64,000 nucleotides of DNA from Pseudohoeflea suaedae. GTDB taxonomy: Bacteria; Pseudomonadota; Alphaproteobacteria; Rhizobiales; Rhizobiaceae. The notes below the pieces were generated by a model. The model ran no database searches. It was not told where the DNA came from and saw only the letters and a list, made by a program, of their open reading frames with translations. Every line of letters begins with the position of its first letter. Position 1 is the first letter of the stretch. The stretch lies in the NCBI RefSeq assembly GCF_004354915.1, contig NZ_SMSI01000003.1:187501-251500 (forward strand), given 5' to 3'. Below are positions 1 through 7,634 of this stretch, piece after piece. The position numbers and the translations under genes were made by a program.

Positions 1-239
1 ACGTCCTCGAGCACGGCGAGCAATAGGCTCTCCTTGCTGTCGAAATAGTAATGCAGCGTGGCCAGCCGCACATTGGCGCTGGCGGCAATCTTGCGCGTGG
101 TGAGCGACGCCATGCCGTCCCTCTCGAGCGCTTCGCGTGCGCCCGTGATGATACGATCGCGCGTCGCGAGTCCCTTTTTCGTGGTCCCGACCGCCGCGGC
201 CGTCTTTTCGCTTTCAGCGGTTACAGGCGCCGCGCCCAT
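1..239 (-). CDS. TetR family transcriptional regulator (N-terminal part, cut by window edge)
   Basis: The minus strand from the ATG at 239 reads into an N-terminal TetR DNA-binding domain, with the stretches RDRIITGAREALERDG, SLTTRKIAASANV and LHYYFDSKESLL typical of the TetR helix-turn-helix; about 79 residues are visible and the ligand-binding part lies outside the window. A 16-18 residue Ala/Thr-rich lead precedes the domain. It starts 4 bp after the stop of the amidohydrolase gene, so it is probably the last gene of the polyamine-type transport operon and a candidate regulator of it. The ligand cannot be inferred. Seen: HTH and spacing. Inferred: autoregulation of the operon. Confidence 0.85.
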   Translation of the reverse strand, partial: MGAAPVTAESEKTAAAVGTTKKGLATRDRIITGAREALERDGMASLTTRKIAASANVRLATLHYYFDSKESLLLAVLED

Positions 240-243
240 TCCC

Positions 244-1914
244 TTACACCGCCTCGAAGGTGACGCGACCGTCGCAGATCGTCATCAGCGGCTTCATCCG
301 GGCGACCCCATCGGGTGCCGCGGCTTCGATGTCCTGGGAAAGGACAACGATATCGGCGAGAAATCCGGGCTTCAGACGGCCCTTGCGGTCTTCCATGAAT
401 TCCACCCAGGCGCCTTCGGCCGTGTAGGCGTGTATGGCTTCGTGCAATGTCACACGCTCGTCCGGCATGGCTTCACCCCAGGGTTTGCGCGTCAGGGAAT
501 CCTGGATGTTCTCGAAAGGGTTGATGGGGGAGACAGGCCAGTCCGAGGCGAACACCATACGCGCTCCGGCCTGTTTCAGCGTGCGCCAGAGATAGGCGTA
601 TGGCCAGCGCTCCCGGCCGATCTTCGAATCCGTCGGCTCGATCGGGAAGCAGGAGCCGCCCGGATAGTGAACCGGCTGGACGGAGGCGACGACGCCGAGT
701 TCGGCAAAGCGGGGAATATCGTCCGGGTGGATGATTTCGATGTGTTCGATGCGGTGCCGGCTGTCGCGGGCGCCATTGGCTTTCGCCGCCGCCTCATAGC
801 CATCGAAGGTCTGGCGCACCGCCGCGCTGCCGATCGCGTGAACGGCGAGCTGCAAGCCCAGCTCATCGGCGCGCGTGGCGATGGCATTGAAGGCCTCCGT
901 GGTAAACAGCGGCTCGCAGCAATAGTCCGGCCGGTCGCCATAGCCATCGAGCATGAAGGCGGTGTAGCTGTCGAGCACGCCATCCATGAACACCTTCACG
1001 AAATCGCTGCGCAGCATGTCGCTCGCATAGTCCTGTTTCCAGCGGGCCGCCGTGTCGAGCACGGAAAGGTCCATGAAGTTCTTGATGTGGAAGGGAATGC
1101 GGATGCGCACCGGCAATTCGCCTGACGCCTCGAGGTCGCGCATGATCCTGAGCTGATAGTGGTTGCCATCGAAATTCTGGATCGACGTGATCCCCTCGCA
1201 GGCGCAGTATTCGAGCCCGCGTTTGAGAACCGCCCGGTCGATCGCGTATTGCTCCGGCGTGACCTGTTCGGGGTCCATGCCGGTCAGCATGCCGAGTTCC
1301 TCGCGGCCACCGGTGGAGGAGAGGGCCACGACAGGACCGAAGGCATTGCCCTCGCGCAGCTCGCCATTGGCAAATCCATCGTCTCCCATGACGATCTCGT
1401 TGCCGATGCCGACATCGCCGCCTTCGAGGATTCCGGCGGCCTTGAGGGCTGCGGTATTGGCCCAGGCCGTATGGTGGTCGGGCGCAAACATCATGAAGGG
1501 ACGGTCGGGCAGGATCGCATCGAGGACATGCCGGGTGATGGGCTTGCCTTCACCCAGAAGGGTATAGGAGGCGGAAAAGCCCATCAACAGCGGCTCGTCG
1601 GGATTGGCAGCGGCATAGTCGAGCATCGCCGCCTTCAGGGCCTGGAAACCTGAGAGGTGGTGCAGGTTGAGCTGGGTCAGCGAAACGGAGCCCGGAAAGA
1701 TGTGCATGTGGGCTTCGTTGATGCCCGGCAATACGCTTGCGCCCCGGGCATCGACGATGCGCGTGCCGGAGGATGCCAGAGCATCGATATCCGCATTGGC
1801 GCCGACCGCGAGAATGCGGTTGCCTGCAAGTGCGATTGCGTCGGCCGTCGGATGGTCGGAATCCATCGTCAGGATGCGTGCGTTGCGGATGATGATGTCG
1901 GCTGTCTGCGGCAT
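244..1914 (-). CDS. Amidohydrolase family protein (YtcJ-like)
   Basis: 556-residue metal-dependent amidohydrolase of the YtcJ/AepA branch. Motifs in order: N-terminal composite-domain strand ADIIIRNARILTMD, metal-binding HMH in NEAHMHIFPG near residue 70, the lysine region FVKVFMDGVLDSY, AVHAIGS, RHRIEHIE and the C-terminal aspartate in FASDWPVSP, closed by GFLADIVVLS. Members hydrolyse amides, ureas or N-acyl compounds; this substrate is unknown. The ATG at 1914 is preferred over the GTG at 1944 because GAGAA lies about 5 bp upstream and the family begins close to this strand. The gene lies 112 bp after the binding-protein gene of a polyamine-type importer, so the substrate may be an N-substituted amine or amide brought in by that importer. 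Confidence 0.85.
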   Translation of the reverse strand: MPQTADIIIRNARILTMDSDHPTADAIALAGNRILAVGANADIDALASSGTRIVDARGASVLPGINEAHMHIFPGSVSLTQLNLHHLSGFQALKAAMLDYAAANPDEPLLMGFSASYTLLGEGKPITRHVLDAILPDRPFMMFAPDHHTAWANTAALKAAGILEGGDVGIGNEIVMGDDGFANGELREGNAFGPVVALSSTGGREELGMLTGMDPEQVTPEQYAIDRAVLKRGLEYCACEGITSIQNFDGNHYQLRIMRDLEASGELPVRIRIPFHIKNFMDLSVLDTAARWKQDYASDMLRSDFVKVFMDGVLDSYTAFMLDGYGDRPDYCCEPLFTTEAFNAIATRADELGLQLAVHAIGSAAVRQTFDGYEAAAKANGARDSRHRIEHIEIIHPDDIPRFAELGVVASVQPVHYPGGSCFPIEPTDSKIGRERWPYAYLWRTLKQAGARMVFASDWPVSPINPFENIQDSLTRKPWGEAMPDERVTLHEAIHAYTAEGAWVEFMEDRKGRLKPGFLADIVVLSQDIEAAAPDGVARMKPLMTICDGRVTFEAV

Positions 1915-1980
1915 GTATGTTCTCGTTGAAAACGCAACCTGCACCAGCTGAGCGGAGCGCTCTCCCGGCAGGCAAGGGAG

Positions 1981-2000
1981 GCGGGGAGTTTTCTCCCCGC
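1981..2000 (-). terminator. Hairpin between binding-protein gene and amidohydrolase gene
   Basis: Perfect 8-bp stem GCGGGGAG/CTCCCCGC with a 4-nt loop. It lies 27 bp past the stop of the binding-protein gene, inside the 112-bp gap before the amidohydrolase. No T-run follows on the minus strand, so it is more likely an mRNA-stabilising or attenuating hairpin than a full terminator. Confidence 0.4.
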
Positions 2001-2026
2001 CCGGTTGGTCGAATACGGTGCGTGGT

Positions 2027-3067
2027 CTACTTCTGCACTTCGGTCCAGATCCTGGAGTAGAAATCCACCACGTCCGGTTCGCAAGACGCGAGGAATTCGC
2101 CGGCGTTTTCGTATTCGGCCGGGATGACGAGTTCAGGCGCGTTCTTCATCGCTTCCGGCATGAATTCCTGCGAGCCCTTGATGCCGTTTGCATATTTCGC
2201 ATAGGCCGAAATGAGGGCCGCGTTCTCCGGATCCATGATGAAGTTCATGAACAGCTTGGCATTCTCGGGGTTCTTCGCATCCTTCAGGATGGCGACGCTA
2301 TCCATGAAATAGGGGAAGCCTTCCTTCGGATAGCCGAACTTGATGTCCGGGTTCTGTTCGCGCGAGCGCATGATGGCGCCGTTCCAGTAGTAGACGGCGG
2401 CATATTCGCCGCTCGGAAGCTTGTCGGTAACGCTGTAGTCCATCGCGAGCCATTTGGTCTTGGCTTCGACAAGCTTGTCGCGGACCTTGCGCAGCACGTC
2501 CTTGTCGGTGGTGCACCACTCGCCGCCGAAATATTTGATCGTCGCGAAGAGCACGTCGTTCATTTCCGGTTCGACATTGATCTTGCCGACGAGTTCTTCC
2601 GGCGGATCGAGGAAGATCGCCGAGGTGTTGATGTCGCCGTCATAGACGGTGGTGTTGACGCCGATGCCGCTCAGGCCCCATTGCCACGGCACGGTGTAGT
2701 GACGGCCCTCGTCCCAGGGAACGTCGACCCAGCGCTCGTCGACATTCTTGAAATTCTCCATCTGGTCGGGACGGGCCTCGAGTAGCAGGCCTTCGCGCAC
2801 CCAGATCGGGACATAGTTGGCGGAGGGAACGACGATGTCGAAGCCGTGGCCGCCGGCGCGGATCTTGGCAAGCGCCGTGTCGTTGGAATCGTAATCGGTG
2901 AGCGTGACCTTGACGTCGTATTCCTTCTCGAACTTCGAGATGAGGTCGGGGTTGGTATAGTCACCCCAGTTGTAGATGTTGAGTTCGCCTTCGGCGGAGG
3001 CCGCGCCCGCAGAGGCCATGACGGCTATAGCCGCTGCAGCGGTGGTGGAGATCCATTTGATGTTCAT
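2027..3067 (-). CDS. Polyamine-type ABC transporter, periplasmic substrate-binding protein (PotD-like)
   Basis: 346-residue secreted binding protein. Signal peptide at residues 1-25 (Lys near the start, Ala-rich core, cleavage near AGAASA/EG), followed by the family signature GELNIYNWGDYTNPDLISKFEKEY and later GFDIVVPSANYVP, PWQWGLSGIGVN and AKLFMNFIMDPENAA, all typical of PotD/PotF/SpuD-type proteins. It would capture spermidine, putrescine or a related amine in the periplasm. It is the fourth gene of an ATPase-permease-permease-binding-protein operon. An RBS GAGAGGAACTGAA precedes the ATG. Family assignment is secure; the exact ligand is not, because rhizobial genomes carry many paralogues. 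Confidence 0.9.
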   Translation of the reverse strand: MNIKWISTTAAAAIAVMASAGAASAEGELNIYNWGDYTNPDLISKFEKEYDVKVTLTDYDSNDTALAKIRAGGHGFDIVVPSANYVPIWVREGLLLEARPDQMENFKNVDERWVDVPWDEGRHYTVPWQWGLSGIGVNTTVYDGDINTSAIFLDPPEELVGKINVEPEMNDVLFATIKYFGGEWCTTDKDVLRKVRDKLVEAKTKWLAMDYSVTDKLPSGEYAAVYYWNGAIMRSREQNPDIKFGYPKEGFPYFMDSVAILKDAKNPENAKLFMNFIMDPENAALISAYAKYANGIKGSQEFMPEAMKNAPELVIPAEYENAGEFLASCEPDVVDFYSRIWTEVQK

Positions 3068-3107
3068 TTCAGTTCCTCTCTTTGTTGATTTCGTTGTCCC
3101 CGCAAGC

Positions 3108-3911
3108 CTACTGCCTGCGGCGATTGAGCAAGAAGAGAATGACGACGATCAGCACCGAAACCGCCAGAAAGACCGTGGCAATGGCGTTGATCTCGGGCGT
3201 GGTTTCGCGGCGGAGCTGACCCAGCATGTAGGTCGGCAGCGTATCCTGTCCGCCGGATTTCACGAATTCGGTGATGACGACGTCGTCCAGTGAGGTGACG
3301 AAGGCCAGCATGAAGCCGGCGACGATGCCTGGCCTGAGGAGGGGCAGCGTCACACGCCGGAAGGTCTTCCACGGCGTGGCGTAAAGGTCGGCAGCCGCGC
3401 GCTCGAGCGTCAGGTCCATGCTTTCAAGCCGTGCCCGGATGGGCAGATAGGCAAAGGGTATGCAGAAGGCGGTATGAGCGAGGATGAGATAGCCCAGCCC
3501 GCTATAGCCGGTCCAGACCTTGATGCGTGAGAAGACGATCAGAAGCGCGACCGCGGTGACGATCTCGGGCACCATCAGCGGCTGGTTGATCATGGCGTAT
3601 TTGAATGTCAGTCCCCGGTAATTGGGCGAACGGGTGGTCGCGAGCGCCGCCATGGTCGCGGCCAGCGTGGCAAGAACCGCCGACCAGACGGCGATCAGCA
3701 CCGACCGCCATGCGGCATCCTGCACGGCGGTGTTGTTCCAGGCGGAGACGAACCAGCGGGTCGAAAAGCCGCCCCACATGGAAAGGGATTCGGAATCGTT
3801 GAAGGCATAGACGACGAGGGCCGCGATCGGCAGGTAGAGCGCGAAGAAGGTGAACAGCGCGACGAAGCTGAAACCGGGCTGTGCCTGTATGTCGAATTTC
3901 GGGCTAGGCAT
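3108..3911 (-). CDS. Polyamine-type ABC transporter permease (PotC-like)
   Basis: 267-residue inner-membrane permease with six likely transmembrane segments, beginning SFVALFTFFALYLPIAALVVYAF. The BPD-transport EAA loop that contacts the ATPase is seen in DLTLERAAADLYATPWKTF, followed by the PLLRPGIVAGFMLAFVTSLDD segment typical of PotC/PotI. The start at 3911 is chosen over the in-frame ATG at 3944 because GGAGG sits exactly 5 bp upstream; with this start it overlaps the preceding permease gene by 8 bp, indicating translational coupling. It pairs with the PotB-like permease to form the membrane channel. Confidence 0.9.
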   Translation of the reverse strand: MPSPKFDIQAQPGFSFVALFTFFALYLPIAALVVYAFNDSESLSMWGGFSTRWFVSAWNNTAVQDAAWRSVLIAVWSAVLATLAATMAALATTRSPNYRGLTFKYAMINQPLMVPEIVTAVALLIVFSRIKVWTGYSGLGYLILAHTAFCIPFAYLPIRARLESMDLTLERAAADLYATPWKTFRRVTLPLLRPGIVAGFMLAFVTSLDDVVITEFVKSGGQDTLPTYMLGQLRRETTPEINAIATVFLAVSVLIVVILFLLNRRRQ

Positions 3912-4827
3912 GACCGCCTCCGTTCCGGGAGGCGTTTCGCACATAAATCAGCAGGGCGATCATCACGAGCGCCATCAGCGTGATGGAGATGGCGGCTCCC
4001 AGGGGCCAGTTGCGGCCGCCTCCGAACTGCATCTCGATCAGGTTGCCGAGCATCATGTTCTTGCCGCCGCCCAGCACGCGCGGTGTCACATAGGCACCGA
4101 GCGAGGGAATGAAGACAAGGATGGAACCCGCGATCAAGCCCGGCTTCACGATGGGGATGATGATGCGCCGAAGCACCTGCAGGCGGGTGGCGTAGAGATC
4201 GTAACCGGCCTCGACCAGCCGGAAATCGAGCCTCTCGATCGAGGCGTAGAGCGGCAGCACCATGAGGGGCAGATAGACATAGGTCATGCCCAGAAGGTTT
4301 GCCGTGTCGGTGTACATGATCTGGATGGGTGAATCGATGACGCCCAGCCAGATGAGCGCGTTGTTGAGAAGTCCCTCGTTGCGGATGACCTGCTGCATGG
4401 CGAATGTGCGGATCAGGAGATTGGTCCAGAAGGGGATCGTCACGAGGAAGACCCAGATCTCCCGGTTCCTTGCCGGCCGCATGGCGATGAAATAGGCGGT
4501 GGGAAAGCCCAGGGTCAGCGTCAAGATCGTGGTGGAGAGGGAAAGCTTGATCGATCGCCAGATGATGGCGATGTGCGCGTCCGCCAGACCGAAGGTGTCG
4601 TCGAAGAGGTCGCGCTGGAAGAACACCGAGAACCAGCCATCGAGTGAAAACTCGCCGAACCTGACATCGCCGTAATCGCCCTTCGCCATGAAGGAATAGA
4701 GCAGCATGACGAATAGCGGGCCGACGGCTGCGACGAAAATGACCAGGAGCGCGGGCGCGCTGAGGAACCAGCGATTGCGGACATCCTTGCTCCGTGCCGC
4801 CATCGCGGCTTCTCGCACCTTGTCCAT
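3904..4827 (-). CDS. Polyamine-type ABC transporter permease (PotB-like)
   Basis: 307-residue permease, PotB/PotH type. Six predicted transmembrane helices starting at FLSAPALLVIFVAAVGPLFVML; the large periplasmic segment after helix 1 is usual for PotB. EAA loop LDFRLVEAGYDLYATRLQVLRR and the following IIIPIVKPGLIAGSILVFIPSLGAYVTP match the family. Its start is 2 bp downstream of the ATPase stop and its end overlaps the next permease, so all are one transcript. Substrate presumed to be a polyamine-like cation, from family only. Confidence 0.9.
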   Translation of the reverse strand: MDKVREAAMAARSKDVRNRWFLSAPALLVIFVAAVGPLFVMLLYSFMAKGDYGDVRFGEFSLDGWFSVFFQRDLFDDTFGLADAHIAIIWRSIKLSLSTTILTLTLGFPTAYFIAMRPARNREIWVFLVTIPFWTNLLIRTFAMQQVIRNEGLLNNALIWLGVIDSPIQIMYTDTANLLGMTYVYLPLMVLPLYASIERLDFRLVEAGYDLYATRLQVLRRIIIPIVKPGLIAGSILVFIPSLGAYVTPRVLGGGKNMMLGNLIEMQFGGGRNWPLGAAISITLMALVMIALLIYVRNASRNGGGHA

Positions 4828-4829
4828 CG

Positions 4830-5930
4830 TCAGTCCCTCAGGATCTGTGCCGCTTCGGGGCCGATGTGAACTGAGACGCGTTGGCCCGTTGCCGGCACGT
4901 CGTCCCCGCCGCCGCGTCTGTTCTGTTCACGCACGATGAAGAGTTCACCGGTTTCGAGGCGGATGTGGAAATGGGTGTCGGTGCCGAAATAGACGGCTTC
5001 CTCAAGGGTGCCGTCGAATGCGCCGGTGCCGGCCTTGCCGAGTGTCGCGTGCTCCGGGCGAACGACCACGGTGGCGTTTCCGGAATGCTTCTGTCCGGCG
5101 GGAAGTGCCGCCGTTATGGTCGTGCCTCCCGCGAGCGCCACGGTGGCGGAATTCTCCCCCGTCGCGGTAATCGTGCCTTCCAGGAAGTTGGACTCGCCGA
5201 TGAAATCGGCGACGAACCGATCAGCCGGGCGGTCGTAGATCTCCCGCGCCGAGCCGATCTGGCGGACTTCGCCGTTCGACATCACCGCAATGCGGTCAGA
5301 CATCGTGAGCGCTTCCTCCTGGTCGTGGGTGACGAAGATGAAGGTGATGCCCGTCTCGGACTGAACCCGCTTGAGTTCGAACTGCATTTCCTTGCGCAGC
5401 TTGTAATCGAGTGCCGACAGGGGCTCGTCGAGGAGCAGCACTTCCGGCTTCGGCGCCAGGGCGCGGGCAAGGGCCACGCGCTGCTGCTGGCCGCCGGAGA
5501 TCTGGCTGACGGCACGGTCGCGCATGGCCGTCATGTGCACCAGTTCCAGCATCTCGCCGGTGCGGGCCTTTATCTCGCCCTTCGGCTTGCCCAGCATCTC
5601 GAGACCGAAGCTGATATTTTCCTCCACGGTCATATGGGGAAAGAGTGCGTAGCTCTGGAAAACGGTATTCACCGGACGCTTGAAGGGCGGAAGCGGCGCG
5701 ATGTCCTCGCCATTCAGCAGAATTTCGCCCTTGGTCGGAAAATCGAAACCGGCGATCAGCCTCAACAGCGTGGTCTTGCCGCATCCCGAGGGGCCGAGGA
5801 GCGTGAAGAACTCGTTTTCGCGGATGTCCACGAACACGTCGCTGAGGGCGGTGACCCTGTTTTCACCCGAGCCGTAGATGCGGCTGACGCCCCTGATCTC
5901 GATTGCAGCGTTGGATGGTGTCGCACTCAA
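4830..5930 (-). CDS. Polyamine-type ABC transporter ATP-binding protein (PotA-like)
   Basis: 366-residue importer ATPase. Walker [11 protein letters not shown]-loop [16 protein letters not shown], signature [14 protein letters not shown], Walker [12 protein letters not shown] and H-loop [10 protein letters not shown] are all intact, followed by the C-terminal TOBE-2 domain (around VRPEHATLG) usual for PotA. I place the start at a TTG at 5930, which has AGGAG seven bases upstream and begins [14 protein letters not shown], the normal N-terminus; longer in-frame starts up to 6092 would add about 54 residues unlike the family. First gene of the operon, transcribed from the 5931-6326 intergenic region. 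Confidence 0.88.
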   Translation of the reverse strand: MSATPSNAAIEIRGVSRIYGSGENRVTALSDVFVDIRENEFFTLLGPSGCGKTTLLRLIAGFDFPTKGEILLNGEDIAPLPPFKRPVNTVFQSYALFPHMTVEENISFGLEMLGKPKGEIKARTGEMLELVHMTAMRDRAVSQISGGQQQRVALARALAPKPEVLLLDEPLSALDYKLRKEMQFELKRVQSETGITFIFVTHDQEEALTMSDRIAVMSNGEVRQIGSAREIYDRPADRFVADFIGESNFLEGTITATGENSATVALAGGTTITAALPAGQKHSGNATVVVRPEHATLGKAGTGAFDGTLEEAVYFGTDTHFHIRLETGELFIVREQNRRGGGDDVPATGQRVSVHIGPEAAQILRD

Positions 5931-6326
5931 AGCATCGCTCCTGACCTCGGCTCGGGGTCGGCGCATATACTGACGGTCTTGAGGCGCCTGTCGATATGTC
6001 GCCGGACTGAAATCGACGACGCAAGTTGCGTGCCATGCGCATTGCCTGCCCATAAACCCCGTCTGACGACGCGGTTCTCGGCATGCAGACATTCATCCGG
6101 GTGGATTCGGGTGTTTCGCGACACGCTTGAGCCTCCCTCCCGCACGATGTCTCTTCGGGTAGTATTGCCTCAATTTTGGTCAAATGACCATTTTTTTAGT
6201 GGCATCCGAAATCTGCCCGTCCACCTCCTTCCAGTGGGTTCTTGTGCTGCCTTTCAGGGGAGGGTGCTGGTGCGGCCCGGATCAATCATCCCTGGCGCCC
6301 AAGCGCTTCATCTTCCGGCAAACCGC
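5931..6326. other. Intergenic region upstream of the polyamine-type transport operon
   Basis: 396 bp between the ATPase start (5930) and the stop of the thiolase gene at 6327; both genes are on minus. No convincing gene. It must hold the promoter of the transport operon. The only clear signal is the 14-bp palindrome at 6177-6190 inside an AT-rich patch. Confidence 0.6.
6177..6190. promoter_or_regulatory. Palindromic operator candidate TGGTCAAATGACCA
   Basis: Perfect 6-bp inverted repeat TGGTCA-AA-TGACCA in an AT-rich patch about 250 bp before the TTG start of the transport ATPase gene. On the minus strand it overlaps a TTGACC element that could act as a -35 box. The length and symmetry suit a dimeric repressor such as a TetR or GntR protein; the binder is unknown. 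It differs in spacing from the TGGTTATAACCA sites elsewhere in the window. Confidence 0.45.
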
Positions 6327-7514
6327 TCACACGGCTTCCACGCAGATCGCCACGCCCATGCCGCCGCCGATGCAGAGGGTTGCGAGCCCCTTGCCTTTCC
6401 TGCCGTTCAGGCCGAGGCGCCTGAGTTCGTGGACCAGCGTGACGACGATACGGTTGCCGGAGGCGGCGAGGGGATGGCCGAGCGCGATCGCCCCGCCGTT
6501 CGGATTGCACTTGTCCGGGTCCCAGCCCATTTCCTTCTGCACGGCGAGCGACTGGGCGGCGAATGCCTCGTTGACCTCGACAATGTCGAGATCGTCGACC
6601 GTCCAGCCTGCCTTGGCGAGCGCCTGTTGCGAGGCTCCGACCGGCCCGAGACCCATGTTCATCGGCTCCATGGCGAAGCTTGCGTAAGCGGCGATCCGCG
6701 CCATCGGCGTCAGGTCGAGCTCCCTCACGCGGCGGCCGCTGGCGACGAGCACGGCGGAGGCCCCGTCATTGATACCGGACGCATTGCCGGCGGTGATGGT
6801 TCCGTCCTCCTCGAAGGCCGGACGCATGGAGGACAGTTTTTCGAAGCTGCTCAGGCGCGGATGTTCGTCGCGGTCGAAGACCGTGTCGCCCTTCCGGCCG
6901 GGTACGGTGACGGCGACGATCTCGTCTGCAAAGACGTTCGCTTCCTGCGCGGCGCGTGCCTTCTCCTGGGAGTGGAGCGCGAAGTGGTCCTGGTCTTCCC
7001 GGGTGATCTGGTAGCGGCGCGCCAGCGTTTCGACGGTGTTGCCCATGTGCATGTCGTGGAAGGCATCCCACAAGCCGTCGAGGATCATCATGTCCTTGAC
7101 GGCCGTATCGCCCATTTTCTGGCCCTGGCGCGCCTTCGGGATGATGTGGGGCGCGCGGCTCATCGAATCCTGCCCGCCCGCCAGCACGAGCCCGGCATCG
7201 CCGGCCTTGATGGCCTGTGCAGCGAGATGGATCGATTTCTGACCGGCGCCGCAGACCTTGTTGATGGTCATCGCAGGAACCTTTACCGGTATACCTGCCT
7301 GAATAGCCGCCTGCCGCGCAGGGTTCTGGCCGGCCCCGCCCTGGAGCACCTGACCAATAATCACCTCATCGATGGCACCCGGGTCCACCTTGGCATCGTC
7401 AATTACCCCGGCAATCACCTGCGCGCCTATTTCGGCCGCCGAAAGGGGGGAAAGAGCGCCTTCGAGACTGCCGATCGCAGAGCGCTGAGCGCCCACTATG
7501 AAGATGTCGTCCAC
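6327..7514 (-). CDS. Acetyl-CoA acetyltransferase (thiolase)
   Basis: 395-residue thiolase; interconverts two acetyl-CoA and acetoacetyl-CoA in the cytosol. All thiolase landmarks are present: active-site Cys in INKVCGAGQKSIHLA (near residue 88), NEAFAAQ, NPNGGAIALGHPLAASG with the catalytic His, and the second Cys in LCIGGGMG near the C-terminus. The GTG start at 7514 follows GGGAGGAATTCGGCA. It is transcribed divergently from the acetoacetyl-CoA synthetase operon, sharing a 120-bp promoter region with a GntR-type operator. Together with that synthetase it would turn acetoacetate into two acetyl-CoA. Confidence 0.93.
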   Translation of the reverse strand: MDDIFIVGAQRSAIGSLEGALSPLSAAEIGAQVIAGVIDDAKVDPGAIDEVIIGQVLQGGAGQNPARQAAIQAGIPVKVPAMTINKVCGAGQKSIHLAAQAIKAGDAGLVLAGGQDSMSRAPHIIPKARQGQKMGDTAVKDMMILDGLWDAFHDMHMGNTVETLARRYQITREDQDHFALHSQEKARAAQEANVFADEIVAVTVPGRKGDTVFDRDEHPRLSSFEKLSSMRPAFEEDGTITAGNASGINDGASAVLVASGRRVRELDLTPMARIAAYASFAMEPMNMGLGPVGASQQALAKAGWTVDDLDIVEVNEAFAAQSLAVQKEMGWDPDKCNPNGGAIALGHPLAASGNRIVVTLVHELRRLGLNGRKGKGLATLCIGGGMGVAICVEAV

Positions 7515-7554
7515 TGCCGAATTCCTCCCGGTCGATTTCTTGTAACAACCAATA

Positions 7555-7583
7555 TTGACTTTTGGTTATACCCAAAATAACGT
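7555..7583 (+). promoter_or_regulatory. Divergent promoter with GntR-type operator at 7563-7574
   Basis: TGGTTATACCCA (7563-7574), one base away from the perfect palindrome TGGTTATAACCA found at 13865, and flanked by TTTT and AAA to give longer symmetry (TTTTGG...CCAAAA). On the plus strand TTGACT (7555-7560) and TAACGT (7578-7583) are 17 bp apart, placing the operator exactly between -35 and -10, the usual position for repression. It would control the acetoacetyl-CoA synthetase operon and perhaps the divergent thiolase. Confidence 0.6.
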
Positions 7584-7634
7584 CCGGTTAAAAGGGCCCG
7601 TGGAGAGGTGGGCCCGATTTTTGGGAGGAACAGC

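Noticed and set aside
4881-7580. Open frame of 899 codons on the plus strand
   Set aside because: It lies antisense to the well-supported transport ATPase and thiolase genes and has no recognisable domain; long antisense frames are expected in GC-rich DNA.
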